A stretch of 61,867 nt of DNA from an uncultured Veillonella sp. (GTDB taxonomy: Bacteria; Bacillota; Negativicutes; Veillonellales; Veillonellaceae). The stretch lies in the NCBI GenBank assembly GCA_900757715.1, contig CAAEOZ010000007.1, forward strand, positions 1-61,867, written 5' to 3'. Below the pieces are notes generated by a model. That model saw only the letters and a program-made list of their open reading frames with translations. It did no database searches and was not told the DNA's origin. Both the position numbers and the translations under genes were made by a program. Positions 35,296 to 44,289 of this stretch are shown here, one piece after another. Position 1 is the first letter of the stretch. The number at the start of each line of letters is the position of its first letter.

Positions 35296-36924
35296 TCACA
35301 TTAAGGACTTAAGTACATCCAATACTTCTTGAGGTAATTCGTTTTTATGACCTTTAAGTTTTTCCACATAGTCATAACGGAATTCGAAAGCTTGGTGTAA
35401 TTGGTGATGGTATTCACGCACTTCAAATGGAGGTTCAAAACCTGGTACCTCTACATAGGAAAGATTTTCGTATTCACAGAATGGTTTGAATTCCAATGTA
35501 CCTTCCACCAAACGTTCCAACAAATCAAGAGTAACTTCTTTAGGAATTTTATTTTCCAAGAAGAAGCCTGTGTTCATGATGTAGCATTCAACGCCACATT
35601 CGCAGAACAGTTTTTTATAGCTTTCATAGTCACGAACCAATGGATATGTACGGAATGGATTTGCGTAAGGTTCGATAACAAGTGCATTTGGATCGACATG
35701 AGCATCGAGTTTTTCTGCCGTAGAGCGGCGAGTTGCAAGTGTTGCCCCCATGGTAGAAGCCAATACAGGATCATTAATTTTGAGGATTGGTGGCAATGTT
35801 TTATCTTTCATTAGCCATACAATAGCATTTACAGGCTCACCAACGTAGTTCACGCGATTATCTGTCCAAAATTGAGATTTAATAGCACGACCATTGTTAT
35901 TACGAACGTCTTCAGCTAATACGACCTTACGGCCCTCTTCATCCATCGTTACACCTACGTTTTGTAGAGTCAACAAAAATTCGTTTGCAGGATGTTCCAC
36001 AGGGTAATCTTGCATTTTGTCAAAGTAAGTAGGTTCAAGGGCAATAGAACTCAAATCTTCAGTATTGATGATATACGCATCATCATGCAAGATAGAGATA
36101 TCATAGCGACCATCGTGTTTTTCATGAGTCAATGTAGATTTACCGGAGCCGGACAAGCCGAATACACCGATAGTATAGGATTTGCCATTATCAAGGTTGT
36201 AACGTTTCATACCGCCATGGCAAGCAACATAGCCAAGGCGATTTGCCAAGGACCATGCCAATGTAAGGGTACCTTTTTTGTGCTCGCCGAAATAGCGCAT
36301 GCCAAGAATCATAGCACAGTTATGAGCAGGATCAAAAATAGCAAGACCACCTGGATGACCTGGTACAACATAATGTGGATCCGAGTAGATGTAGATATCA
36401 CCTTCAGGGATTTCTAAACTATCATTATAGAATTCTTTTACCGCTGCATCAAAGAACTTAAAGTTCATGATCCAAGAATACAAAATAGATGCGTAATCTT
36501 TTGGAATCATCAAATGAGCACGAGCAGTGAATTTTTTATCTAAACCAACAATAGTTTGAGCAGCAATCCACTCTTTATTGCGACTATCGTATACAGCATC
36601 ACGTGCAATATTAGCGAGTTCAACTTCATCTATGCCTTCATCACCAATAATGCGACGAGCTTTTGCATAGCGGCCTGTAGTTTTGCCATCGTTAGTAACA
36701 AGTACCTTCGCATCTGCAGGCAAACCTTGTTCACATGGTTTATGTACAGGCATATCGAGGACGATAACACCAGGCTCTTCAGTGGCAAATTGATACGCTT
36801 GTGCTACAGATGTAATAGGAGTCACATTGTTCCCATAAAATGCAGTTTCAATTGTACTGCGCATCATAGAAAATAATGGGTTTGTTTTGATTTCACTTTG
36901 CTTCCAAACGCGTCTTGTAGACAT
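35296..36924 (-). CDS. pckA: Phosphoenolpyruvate carboxykinase (ATP)
   Basis: A 542-residue enzyme that interconverts oxaloacetate and PEP with ATP. The P-loop GLSGSGKST and the HDDAYII kinase-2-type motif are near residues 258 and 285. I start at the ATG at 36,924 because AGGTGAGG precedes it and it gives the usual family length; the frame is open for 44 codons further. In an organism that ferments lactate through malate and fumarate, it may run in the gluconeogenic direction (inference). Three 21-bp repeats lie about 265 bp upstream. Confidence 0.93.
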   Translation of the reverse strand: MSTRRVWKQSEIKTNPLFSMMRSTIETAFYGNNVTPITSVAQAYQFATEEPGVIVLDMPVHKPCEQGLPADAKVLVTNDGKTTGRYAKARRIIGDEGIDEVELANIARDAVYDSRNKEWIAAQTIVGLDKKFTARAHLMIPKDYASILYSWIMNFKFFDAAVKEFYNDSLEIPEGDIYIYSDPHYVVPGHPGGLAIFDPAHNCAMILGMRYFGEHKKGTLTLAWSLANRLGYVACHGGMKRYNLDNGKSYTIGVFGLSGSGKSTLTHEKHDGRYDISILHDDAYIINTEDLSSIALEPTYFDKMQDYPVEHPANEFLLTLQNVGVTMDEEGRKVVLAEDVRNNNGRAIKSQFWTDNRVNYVGEPVNAIVWLMKDKTLPPILKINDPVLASTMGATLATRRSTAEKLDAHVDPNALVIEPYANPFRTYPLVRDYESYKKLFCECGVECYIMNTGFFLENKIPKEVTLDLLERLVEGTLEFKPFCEYENLSYVEVPGFEPPFEVREYHHQLHQAFEFRYDYVEKLKGHKNELPQEVLDVLKSLM

Positions 36925-37188
36925 AGTATCTAGATCCTCACCTTTAAATATATTAGTAATTTCTCTTATAAAAGTAATGTTGTACATGAAAACACTGCTA
37001 AGGCAAATACTTTCATTATTTTCTATTTTACCCTTTTCAATCAAATTTGTATACATAAAACAGATGATTTATAGGAAATTAATGTATGTTTATTTTGAAT
37101 TAGTGCAACACATTTGTAATATAATAAATTAATACCTAGCGGCATGAAACTATTAGTATTCAATAGAACAGCTTAAAAACTAGACAGA

Positions 37189-37251
37189 GTTACAAAGTAA
37201 CTAGTTATATTTACAAAGCAACTAGTCAAATTTACAAATCAACTAGTCAAA
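37189..37251. repeat. Three tandem 21-bp repeats
   Basis: Copies at 37,189-37,209, 37,210-37,230 and 37,231-37,251 share TTACAAAgcAACTAGTcaaA. The period of 21 bp is two helical turns, so the copies face the same side of the helix, as in arrays of protein-binding sites. They lie between the DUF438 terminator and the pckA promoter region. Confidence 0.7.
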
Positions 37252-37263
37252 TAGCAAAACGAA

Positions 37264-37295
37264 AAAGAGGCAAGGTCCTAAGCACTTGCCTCTTT
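37264..37295 (-). terminator. Terminator of the DUF438 gene
   Basis: AAAGAGGCAAG/CTTGCCTCTTT stem with a 10-nt loop, followed leftward by TTC. Confidence 0.8.
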
Positions 37296-37313
37296 CACGT
37301 TTAAAAAATGCAA

Positions 37314-38930
37314 TTATTTCTTATCTTTATTGATAAATGCATCGATTTTACTAATTAGATCATCTACCTCAAAATCGCCACGTTCTGCCATCATCTTAAT
37401 TGTTGCCACCTTGGCCATTACTTTTACCATAGGTGTTTTTAATTTCTCAAATTTAGGATTCAAAGAAATCAAATGATCTACAATATCTGGACGATGTTTA
37501 ATTAAATTAGACAATGTTGTTTTTGCATCGATGTGGAATCGACCATCTGCATCAGTTGTTAATGGTTCTTCTTCTACCTCTTCTGCTGCCTCTTGAGCCA
37601 AGGATTTTTCTTTACCACCATCGCCTACAAAATCAGTTTTATCCCAAGTCAACAATGTACGAGAACCCTCAAGTTCACGGATATGAGTACAGTCTTGCAT
37701 CATTTCCAATACGCCGCGGAATTTACCATTTTCATCGCGCACCGCTGTGTAGATAACATAGATGAACAAGCCTGGCTTATTAATCCAGAATTCCGCTTGG
37801 CTTTGTTCGCCAGAACGGAACTTCTCTACGATTTCCTCTACTATATGAACAGATTTTGCGGGGTGACAATTCTTCACCTCACGGCCGATAACGTTCGCAC
37901 TGCGAGGGAAAATACGATGTGCCGTATCGCTGTAGAACTTAACTAGTTCATTTTCATCTACATAGGATAAATCTACTGGTAAATGACGGAACAACAAATT
38001 AATTTGCTCTAATGTCAATTTACCTGTAGCTACATCGAGAACTGCGTCCTTACCAACGGGCGCGCCACCAACAGGGCCTACATATTTAGATAGCAAGCAG
38101 GCTAAATCATTTAAGAATTCATTAGATACAGCACCACCTTGAGCTGAATTATTGCCATTCAATTGCGCCGCAGAATCATTAATACCTGGCACTACATATA
38201 AGCCTGGCGCATTAATGATAGCATAACCAATTTCATGGTCATTTTTACTCATCCGAACAAACTCTTCGTCACTCAACAATTTATAAGACGTTGGCAATAA
38301 GACTTCTAGTTCTTTAGAATTCAAATCCCGTAATTTCGCCAAAGTTTCTGGCACAGACGCTAGGAATTCTTCATACTTATCTTCCCGAAGCAATGCATAG
38401 GATGCAGAGATAGCATCGCGTACAGCATCATCAAAGGTCCACATAATACGCGTTGGGCGGTCAAAGCCGTGGTCCTCAAGCATTGGATACAGTTGATTTT
38501 GCTTACGAGACAGATGTGTTCTCCACTCTGCTAAGGAATCAAAAACGCCAAGCCACGGATTTTTGATAAACTTCTCTTGTTTTAACAATTCGTCTGCTTC
38601 AAGGGCTACCTTTTCAACAGCGTTGATTTCTTCCAAGTACGCCCACAACGGATGGTTCTCAGGATACTCATTTTCAGCACGCACCAAAACGCCATCAAAT
38701 AGATCTAAGAGATCATCCATTTTCTCTAGGATTTCTTCGTCCTTGTAAACACCTTTCAAACTTTGCTCTGCGTAGGCAAACTCATCAGGTGTACAAGTAC
38801 CTAATTTCTCTTTTAAAATGCGATTGCCCTCTTCTAAGGACAATTTACCATCTAAATAATCTTCTTTAATGGACACAATAATTCTGTAACGTTCATTGTT
38901 AATATCTAGCTTTTGTTTTAATGGATTCAT
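37314..38930 (-). CDS. DUF438 hemerythrin-like/PAS domain protein
   Basis: A 538-residue cytoplasmic sensor-like protein. Residues 1-85 form the helical DUF438 region. Residues about 90-200 carry hemerythrin-like HPLWAYLEEI and THLSRKQNQLYPMLE segments with a partial set of iron ligands. A PAS_10-type domain follows near residues 320-430, with NCHPAKSVHIVEEIVEKF. An acidic linker then leads to a C-terminal DUF1858-like domain (about 465-538). The family is linked to nitric-oxide or redox sensing in anaerobes, but this is not shown here. No partner kinase or regulator is adjacent. Confidence 0.75.
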   Translation of the reverse strand: MNPLKQKLDINNERYRIIVSIKEDYLDGKLSLEEGNRILKEKLGTCTPDEFAYAEQSLKGVYKDEEILEKMDDLLDLFDGVLVRAENEYPENHPLWAYLEEINAVEKVALEADELLKQEKFIKNPWLGVFDSLAEWRTHLSRKQNQLYPMLEDHGFDRPTRIMWTFDDAVRDAISASYALLREDKYEEFLASVPETLAKLRDLNSKELEVLLPTSYKLLSDEEFVRMSKNDHEIGYAIINAPGLYVVPGINDSAAQLNGNNSAQGGAVSNEFLNDLACLLSKYVGPVGGAPVGKDAVLDVATGKLTLEQINLLFRHLPVDLSYVDENELVKFYSDTAHRIFPRSANVIGREVKNCHPAKSVHIVEEIVEKFRSGEQSQAEFWINKPGLFIYVIYTAVRDENGKFRGVLEMMQDCTHIRELEGSRTLLTWDKTDFVGDGGKEKSLAQEAAEEVEEEPLTTDADGRFHIDAKTTLSNLIKHRPDIVDHLISLNPKFEKLKTPMVKVMAKVATIKMMAERGDFEVDDLISKIDAFINKDKK

Positions 38931-39096
38931 ATGCTTATACCTCCACGGGCTAATCTATAATTATATTTTTATTATACCATTTTGAAAGTAATTTTCAGTT
39001 GCTACAGATACAATTTTGATTTATTTTTAAAATTTACGAATCCAATGCTATAAAAATGAATAACCTTACTTTATTTTTTAGAATATTTTGGCATAC

Positions 39097-39141
39097 AAAA
39101 ACTGCACCTCAAAAATTGTATCCAATTTTGGGAGTGCAGTT
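39097..39141. terminator. Palindrome resembling paired IS3-family ends, used as terminator
   Basis: ACTGCAC at 39,101 pairs with GTGCAGT at 39,140, and CAAAAATTG pairs with CAATTTTGG inside. The sequence looks like two IS3-type inverted ends back to back. It lies 20 bp past the stop of the leftward TonB-C gene. A related core is at 60,275-60,298. Confidence 0.55.
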
Positions 39142-39159
39142 CTGTATGAGTGCCTTTGA

Positions 39160-39507
39160 TTAGTTTTTAAAATCAATATATTCAGTTTTAGAAGATGCTA
39201 CAGGTTTACCATTAGAATCTGTGGCAGGACTAAATCTCCATTTAGAAATAGTATCAACAATGGCTGCATCAAGAGCACTAGAGCCACTAGATGAGACAAC
39301 TTCAACGTCCCCTACAGAACCATCTTCCTTGATGGTAAAACGTATATCCGCACCATGAGCTGCTTCACCATAGGCGGCAAGCAGAGCTCGGTCAATAGGT
39401 GGTGTAGCTATAGCTACTGGTGGATCATATGGAGCTGCCAACACAGAAGCTACCATACTCATTACAAACAATGAGCTTAAGATAATACAACGCAACACTT
39501 TATTCAT
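39160..39507 (-). CDS. Stand-alone TonB C-terminal-domain protein 1
   Basis: A 115-residue protein with a signal peptide (residues 1-24, ending LAA) and then only a TonB C-terminal domain. The IRFTIKEDGSVGDVEVVSSSG and WRFSPA segments are typical of TonB_C. There is no membrane anchor proline linker, so it is not a classic TonB energy transducer. It lies 10 bp after a second protein of the same type, on the same strand. It is likely to act in the periplasm, but its target is unknown. Confidence 0.75.
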   Translation of the reverse strand: MNKVLRCIILSSLFVMSMVASVLAAPYDPPVAIATPPIDRALLAAYGEAAHGADIRFTIKEDGSVGDVEVVSSSGSSALDAAIVDTISKWRFSPATDSNGKPVASSKTEYIDFKN

Positions 39508-39517
39508 CGTTTTCTCC

Positions 39518-39895
39518 TTATTTAGCTTTCACAGCTTGCTTAGGCAGAGTAATTGTCATCCCAATAATGGATTCGTGTGCCTTTTGATCTGTGCCAATAG
39601 CAGGGGTAAACTTCCACTGCAAAATTGCTTTTTTTACTGCTTCATCAACAGGAGCATATCCAGAAGAGCGCTCTACGAAAACATTTTTAACATTACCTTT
39701 TTTATCAATCAAGAAGCGTACGCGCATATCAGGCGCTACCATAGCGGTTTGAGGGATCTCAGGCAACTCAGGTTTTACAATAGTAACCTCTCTTGGAGAT
39801 TCTAAAAACTTCGCCGCATCAGCTGTATAATCACCTAATATGCCGAAAGATGCAACGAGTACTGCTGCAGCAGCGTATCGGAATAATTTATTCAT
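39518..39895 (-). CDS. Stand-alone TonB C-terminal-domain protein 2
   Basis: A 125-residue protein from the ATG at 39,895 (AAGGAGG 6 bp upstream). Residues 1-26 are a signal peptide ending ADA, and the rest is a TonB_C-type domain with VRFLIDKKGNVKNVFVERSSG and LQWKFTPA. It is the first gene of a two-gene operon with the paralogue at 39,160. The lack of ExbBD and of a linker suggests a periplasmic binding role rather than energy transfer. A longer reading from 39,937 is unlikely. Confidence 0.75.
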   Translation of the reverse strand: MNKLFRYAAAAVLVASFGILGDYTADAAKFLESPREVTIVKPELPEIPQTAMVAPDMRVRFLIDKKGNVKNVFVERSSGYAPVDEAVKKAILQWKFTPAIGTDQKAHESIIGMTITLPKQAVKAK

Positions 39896-39974
39896 AAGAA
39901 GCCTCCTTATTAACCTTTTACCTATGCATAATATCATACTAAATAAAGATGAATATTAAAAGAATAAATTCTTA

Positions 39975-40003
39975 TTGATAAAATTTCTCATTTATGATAT
40001 ATT
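39975..40003 (+). promoter_or_regulatory. Promoter of the 31-residue ORF
   Basis: TTGATA (39,975-39,980), a 17-bp spacer and TATATT (39,998-40,003), five of six matches in each box. The predicted leader is about 65 nt. Confidence 0.6.
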
Positions 40004-40074
40004 GAATTCAAGATAACTGTTCGGACTCACATATCAAGTTGATATGACAAAAAACTACACAAAGGAGGTTCATC

Positions 40075-40170
40075 ATGAGACGTAGAAAGCGTATTCAAAT
40101 GAAGGTCATGATGGTACTTGGTATCGTTGCCCTCGTTGGGCCTAACCATCTACAAGCACTTATTCCCTAA
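40075..40170 (+). CDS. Small Arg-rich membrane peptide, 31 residues
   Basis: The peptide starts MRRRKRIQMK, continues as a hydrophobic helix (VMMVLGIVALVG) and ends NHLQALIP. An ideal AAAGGAGG site lies 6 bp before the ATG. A good promoter lies upstream, and a 9-bp hairpin with T5 lies 38 bp after the stop, so the gene looks like a complete unit of its own. The positive-inside start suggests a membrane peptide with a cytoplasmic N-terminus. I do not recognise a family. Confidence 0.62.
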   Translation: MRRRKRIQMKVMMVLGIVALVGPNHLQALIP

Positions 40171-40208
40171 ATTATTTTGACCTTAGCAGAAGACCGTATA
40201 ACTGCCAC

Positions 40209-40237
40209 TAGCCGCTACGTTAGTAGCGGCTATTTTT
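40209..40237 (+). terminator. Terminator of the small ORF
   Basis: TAGCCGCTA (40,209-40,217) and TAGCGGCTA (40,224-40,232) with a 6-nt loop, then T5. Confidence 0.88.
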
Positions 40238-40385
40238 CCGTTCGAATCAGGGTCGTATACTACCTTTTCAAAGCATTTTATCTGTTAATTATTTATATTA
40301 GTTTTTCTACATATCATTACATCATTTTTGTATTAACAAGATAACTAAAGATTTTAAACTCAGTACCTACAAAAGGAGGCTTATT

Positions 40386-41327
40386 ATGAAATTTAATCGA
40401 ATTTTATTAGTCGTCGTATCATTAGCACTTATAGTATTTGCCCTTGCAGGCTGCGGAAAAGACAACGCCCAAGATAGTCAGAAAAAACTTAATGTCGTAG
40501 CTACAACGACGATGTTAACGGATTTAGTAAAAGAAATCGGCGGTGATTATGTAACCGTACAAGGTCTCATGGGACCTGGTGTAGACCCTCATCTATATCA
40601 AGCTAGCGCAGGCGATGTAACAGCTATGTCTAAGGCGGATGTTGTAGTATACAACGGCATTCACTTGGAAGGTAAAATGGGCTCCATTTTCGATAATCTA
40701 ACAAAGCAAAATAAAGCGACCATCCGCGTATCTGATGCCATTGATCCAGCTACATTGCTCGACTTTGACGAAGAAGATGGTGTAAAAACAAAAGACCCTC
40801 ATATTTGGTTTGACGTTGCTAACTGGAAACTGGCAGCAAAAGCAGTATACGAAGGTCTTGCTAAAGCCGATCCGGCTCATAAAGAAGATTACAAAAAACG
40901 CTATGACGCATATCTTACTAAATTAGATGAAACTGATGCGTACGTTAAAGCTCAAGCAGAATCAATTCCGAAAGAATCTCGCGTACTCGTAACAGCTCAC
41001 GATGCGTTCCAATACTTCGCTCGCGCGTACGGCTTTGAAGTAAAAGGTTTACAAGGTGTAAGCACTGCCACAGAAGCAGGTACACAAGATGTGAATAATC
41101 TAGTTCAATTCATTGTTGACCACAAAATCAAAGCAATCTTCGTAGAATCTTCTGTACCGCATAAAACTATCGAGGCTGTTCAAGAAGCAGCTAAAGCTAA
41201 AGGCTGGAACGTTTCCATTGGTGGTGAATTATACTCTGACTCCCTCGGCTCCGAAGGAACTGAAGGTGGCACATATATCGGTATGATAAAAGCTAATATC
41301 GATACGATTACTAAGGCACTTAAATAA
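40386..41327 (+). CDS. Metal ABC importer, substrate-binding lipoprotein (TroA type)
   Basis: A 313-residue periplasmic metal-binding lipoprotein. The lipobox ALAGC places the acylated cysteine at residue 23. His69, His139, His205 and Asp285 match the four metal ligands of the cluster A-I family. The third ligand is His as in TroA rather than the Glu of the manganese-specific PsaA, and there is no His-rich ZnuA loop. This fits zinc and/or manganese uptake. AAAGGAGG lies 6 bp before the ATG. It is followed by the ATPase and two permeases after a 146-bp gap with two hairpins. Confidence 0.9.
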   Translation: MKFNRILLVVVSLALIVFALAGCGKDNAQDSQKKLNVVATTTMLTDLVKEIGGDYVTVQGLMGPGVDPHLYQASAGDVTAMSKADVVVYNGIHLEGKMGSIFDNLTKQNKATIRVSDAIDPATLLDFDEEDGVKTKDPHIWFDVANWKLAAKAVYEGLAKADPAHKEDYKKRYDAYLTKLDETDAYVKAQAESIPKESRVLVTAHDAFQYFARAYGFEVKGLQGVSTATEAGTQDVNNLVQFIVDHKIKAIFVESSVPHKTIEAVQEAAKAKGWNVSIGGELYSDSLGSEGTEGGTYIGMIKANIDTITKALK

Positions 41328-41356
41328 TCATTCATTAGAGTTTCTTAATTAAATAC

Positions 41357-41451
41357 AACAAAGTAAATTTACTTATACTAACTTAGATTGACTTAAATTT
41401 ACTTTGTTATTGTAAGTACATGTGCTACTAGCAATTCACAGCTAGTAGCAC
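41357..41451 (+). other. Two hairpins between the binding-protein and ATPase genes
   Basis: A perfect 15-bp stem pairs 41,357-41,371 with 41,394-41,408, and an 11-bp stem pairs 41,422-41,432 with 41,441-41,451. Neither has a clear T-run. Such intercistronic structures often protect the upstream message or dampen read-through, giving more binding protein than transporter. This role is inferred. Confidence 0.6.
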
Positions 41452-41473
41452 TCATTAATACAAGGAGGTTTCC

Positions 41474-42205
41474 ATGGAATGGGCCGTTGAAGTTGAAGAT
41501 ATGACCGTAGCATATACGACAAAACCCGTATTATGGGACGTAGATATGAAGGTACCCATCGGTTCCTTAGCGGCCATTGTCGGCCCTAATGGTGCCGGTA
41601 AGTCCACATTATTAAAGGCCATGCTCGGCCTACTAACAGTTATCTCAGGAAGTGTAAAATTTTATATCGATCACCACTTAGCGATGGACAAAAACGATTA
41701 CAAGAAAATCGCCTACGTCCCTCAAAGTGGCAGCGTAGACTGGGACTTTCCCACTACCGTACTAGATGTAGTCCTCATGGGCCGTTATGGTCATCTAGGT
41801 TGGTTTAAGCGTCCTAGCAAAAAGGATAAGGAACTCGCCCTCTCCATGATAGAAAAAATGGGCATGAGCGACTATGTGGATCGACAAATTCGCCAGCTTT
41901 CAGGGGGACAACAACAACGCGTCTTCCTCGCAAGAGCCCTCGTCCAAGAGGCAGATATTTACCTCATGGACGAACCCTTCAAGGGCGTCGATAAAACTAC
42001 AGAGCACGCTATTATTTCTCTTTTACAAGAAATGAAAGCTCGCGGCAAAACGGTTATCGTCGTCCACCACGATTTAAATACGGTGCCCCAATATTTCGAT
42101 TGGGTAACGATGGTAAACAAACAAACTATCGCCTATGGCCCCGTAGCAGATACATTTACGGACGAAGCTATTGAGCGCACCTATGGCAAAGGGAGGATTG
42201 TATGA
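41474..42205 (+). CDS. Metal ABC importer, ATPase (TroB type)
   Basis: A 243-residue ABC ATPase. Walker A is GPNGAGKST near residue 38, the signature is LSGGQQQR near 141 and Walker B is DIYLMDEP near 161. ACAAGGAGG precedes the ATG. Its stop overlaps the first permease start by 4 bp. It powers metal uptake with the two permeases that follow. Confidence 0.92.
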   Translation: MEWAVEVEDMTVAYTTKPVLWDVDMKVPIGSLAAIVGPNGAGKSTLLKAMLGLLTVISGSVKFYIDHHLAMDKNDYKKIAYVPQSGSVDWDFPTTVLDVVLMGRYGHLGWFKRPSKKDKELALSMIEKMGMSDYVDRQIRQLSGGQQQRVFLARALVQEADIYLMDEPFKGVDKTTEHAIISLLQEMKARGKTVIVVHHDLNTVPQYFDWVTMVNKQTIAYGPVADTFTDEAIERTYGKGRIV

Positions 42206-43167
42206 CCATATTCCAATCCTATACGACGCAGATGGTACTGCTCGGCACGGCGTTATTAGGCCTCGCTAGTGGTATCGCTGGCACATTTGCGGTACTTCGC
42301 AAGGAAAGCCTCATCGGTGACGGCCTATCGCATGCGGCACTGCCCGGTGTGGTCATTGCCTTCTTGCTGACAGGCATTAAAGATATTGAGGTTCTCATCG
42401 CCGGTGCCGCACTTTCATCGATTACTGCGGCTTGGCTCATTACCATTACCGTAGAAAACAGCAAAATCAAATTTGATGGCGCTTTAGCCACCATACTCTC
42501 CGCCTTCTTTGGGCTCGGTATGGTATTGCTCACCTATGTACAAAGCTTAAACAATGCTGGTCAGGCGGGGCTTTCAAAATTCATATTTGGGCAGGCAGCC
42601 ACCATATTGGCGCGTGACGTGTACATCACATCTGCAGCGGCGCTCATCATCATCGTGTTAACCGCATTATTCTGGAAGGAGTTAAAGCTCATCTCCTTCG
42701 ATGTGGAATACGCCAAAACACTACAAATTCCCGTCACTTTTACCCTTATTTTATATCGTTCACTATTGATCATGACCATTATCATCGGCATTCAATCGGT
42801 AGGCGCTATCTTGATTAGCTCCCTCCTCATTGCACCCGCCGTAGGGGCAAGACAGTGGACGAACAAACTGGGCACCATGTGTATATTAGCAGGATGTTTT
42901 GGCATGATATCTGCCATTGGCGGTACTATCTGGAGTACAGCGGTCCCCAAATTACCGACAGGTCCAGCTATCATCGTCATTTTATCGATTCTCGTATTGT
43001 TGAGTCTCATCTTTGCTCCTAACAGAGGTATGCTCTGGCAGTTCCGCAAAAATAGACGGTCAAAGCACGCATTATTGTTAGAAACCACAAGAGCTCCCAA
43101 ATTCAAGGCACAGCAAAGTATTTACGTAGCAGAGGACGCACAACCTCGCATAGGAGGTGCCCCATGA
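42202..43167 (+). CDS. Metal ABC importer, permease 1 (TroC type)
   Basis: A 321-residue ABC-3 family permease with about eight to nine helices. The family stretch GDGLSHAALPG near residue 37 and the GIQSVGAILISSLLIAPA block near 197 are typical. The C-terminal 40 residues are hydrophilic and basic. It overlaps both neighbours by 4 bp, so translation is coupled. It probably forms a heterodimer with permease 2. Confidence 0.9.
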   Translation: MTIFQSYTTQMVLLGTALLGLASGIAGTFAVLRKESLIGDGLSHAALPGVVIAFLLTGIKDIEVLIAGAALSSITAAWLITITVENSKIKFDGALATILSAFFGLGMVLLTYVQSLNNAGQAGLSKFIFGQAATILARDVYITSAAALIIIVLTALFWKELKLISFDVEYAKTLQIPVTFTLILYRSLLIMTIIIGIQSVGAILISSLLIAPAVGARQWTNKLGTMCILAGCFGMISAIGGTIWSTAVPKLPTGPAIIVILSILVLLSLIFAPNRGMLWQFRKNRRSKHALLLETTRAPKFKAQQSIYVAEDAQPRIGGAP

Positions 43168-44264
43168 CAGTTCATACAGAGATATTACTCATTGCCATTG
43201 CGGTGTCCATCGCATGTGCCATTCCTGGGGTCTTCCTCGTATTGCGTCGCATGTCCATGATGGCCGATGCCATTACGCACACCGTATTTCTCGGTATCGT
43301 GCTAGCCTTCTTTATGACGGAAGATTTAAACTCTCCATTTCTACTCGTCGGGGCTACCTTAGTTGGTGTAGGCACCGTATGGCTTACGGAAATGATCCAC
43401 AATACGGGGCTTGTCAACGAAGATGCGTCTATCGGCATCATCTTCCCGCTTCTATTCTCTATCGCCATCATTTTAGTCAGCCTATACAGTGGTAACGCTC
43501 ATCTCGATGTAGATACCGCATTGCTCGGCGAAATAGCCTTTGCACCCTTTGATCGATGGATTGTGAACGGCACCGACCTGGGGCCTGTATCGCTATGGAT
43601 TTCTCTAGGCGTGGCGCTCATCAATTTAATTTTAGTCATGCTGTTCTACAAGGAATTGCAACTCTCCACCTTTGATCCGCTACTAGCGGGGCTCTTCGGC
43701 TTTATGCCAGCCCTCATCCACTATGTACTCATGACCATGGTATCCCTCACCGTTGTGGCCTCGTTCCAAGCGGTAGGTGCCATTCTCGTCATCGGTCTCA
43801 TGATAGGACCTGCAGCCATCGCTTATTTATGGACGGACTCTGTGAAAGCCATGCTTACTAGTAGTATCATCATCGGTATTATCTGTGCTGTCGTCGGTAC
43901 AGAAGTCGCTTTCACCATGGACGTATCCATCGCGGGTTCCATTGCAACCACCATCGGTATCGCACTGATTATCGCTGTTATTGCAACACCGAAGACAGGC
44001 TATATCGCCACATACCGCCGTCAACGTCACTTACGTCGCCATTATCGGGAAACGATGATGCTGTGCCATATTTATACTCATATGGATACGCCTATCGCGC
44101 ACGTTGAAAACGGCATCGGTACCATTCATGAACATTTGAACTGGAGGCCTGATTATACTCATCAAGCTGCTTCACAGCTAAAGAAACAAGGTCTATTATA
44201 TGTGACAAATGGACACTACGTGCTTACTGATAAGGGTATAGCACAGGTTAAAGAGATTATTTAA
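43164..44264 (+). CDS. Metal ABC importer, permease 2 with C-terminal winged-helix-like tail (TroD type)
   Basis: A 366-residue ABC-3 family permease. Residues 1-280 hold the helices, with MADAITHTVFLGIVLAFF and FQAVGAILVIGLMIGPA as family blocks. The last 75 residues leave the membrane and end with HQAASQLKKQGLLYVTNGHYVLTDKG, which looks like a winged helix of the DtxR/MntR kind. Such tails are seen on some Firmicute metal permeases. The tail could sense metal or bind DNA, but that is only inferred. Confidence 0.88.
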   Translation: MTVHTEILLIAIAVSIACAIPGVFLVLRRMSMMADAITHTVFLGIVLAFFMTEDLNSPFLLVGATLVGVGTVWLTEMIHNTGLVNEDASIGIIFPLLFSIAIILVSLYSGNAHLDVDTALLGEIAFAPFDRWIVNGTDLGPVSLWISLGVALINLILVMLFYKELQLSTFDPLLAGLFGFMPALIHYVLMTMVSLTVVASFQAVGAILVIGLMIGPAAIAYLWTDSVKAMLTSSIIIGIICAVVGTEVAFTMDVSIAGSIATTIGIALIIAVIATPKTGYIATYRRQRHLRRHYRETMMLCHIYTHMDTPIAHVENGIGTIHEHLNWRPDYTHQAASQLKKQGLLYVTNGHYVLTDKGIAQVKEII

Positions 44265-44289
44265 ATACAATACCAATACTTTTCCCAAC

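Larger units (their letters stand above)
36925..37313. other. Intergenic region upstream of pckA
   Basis: A 389-bp AT-rich stretch. It holds a possible leftward pckA promoter (TATACA-17-TAAAAT near 37,030-37,060), three 21-bp tandem repeats (37,189-37,251) and the terminator of the DUF438 gene (37,264-37,295). No ORF is supported. Confidence 0.5.
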
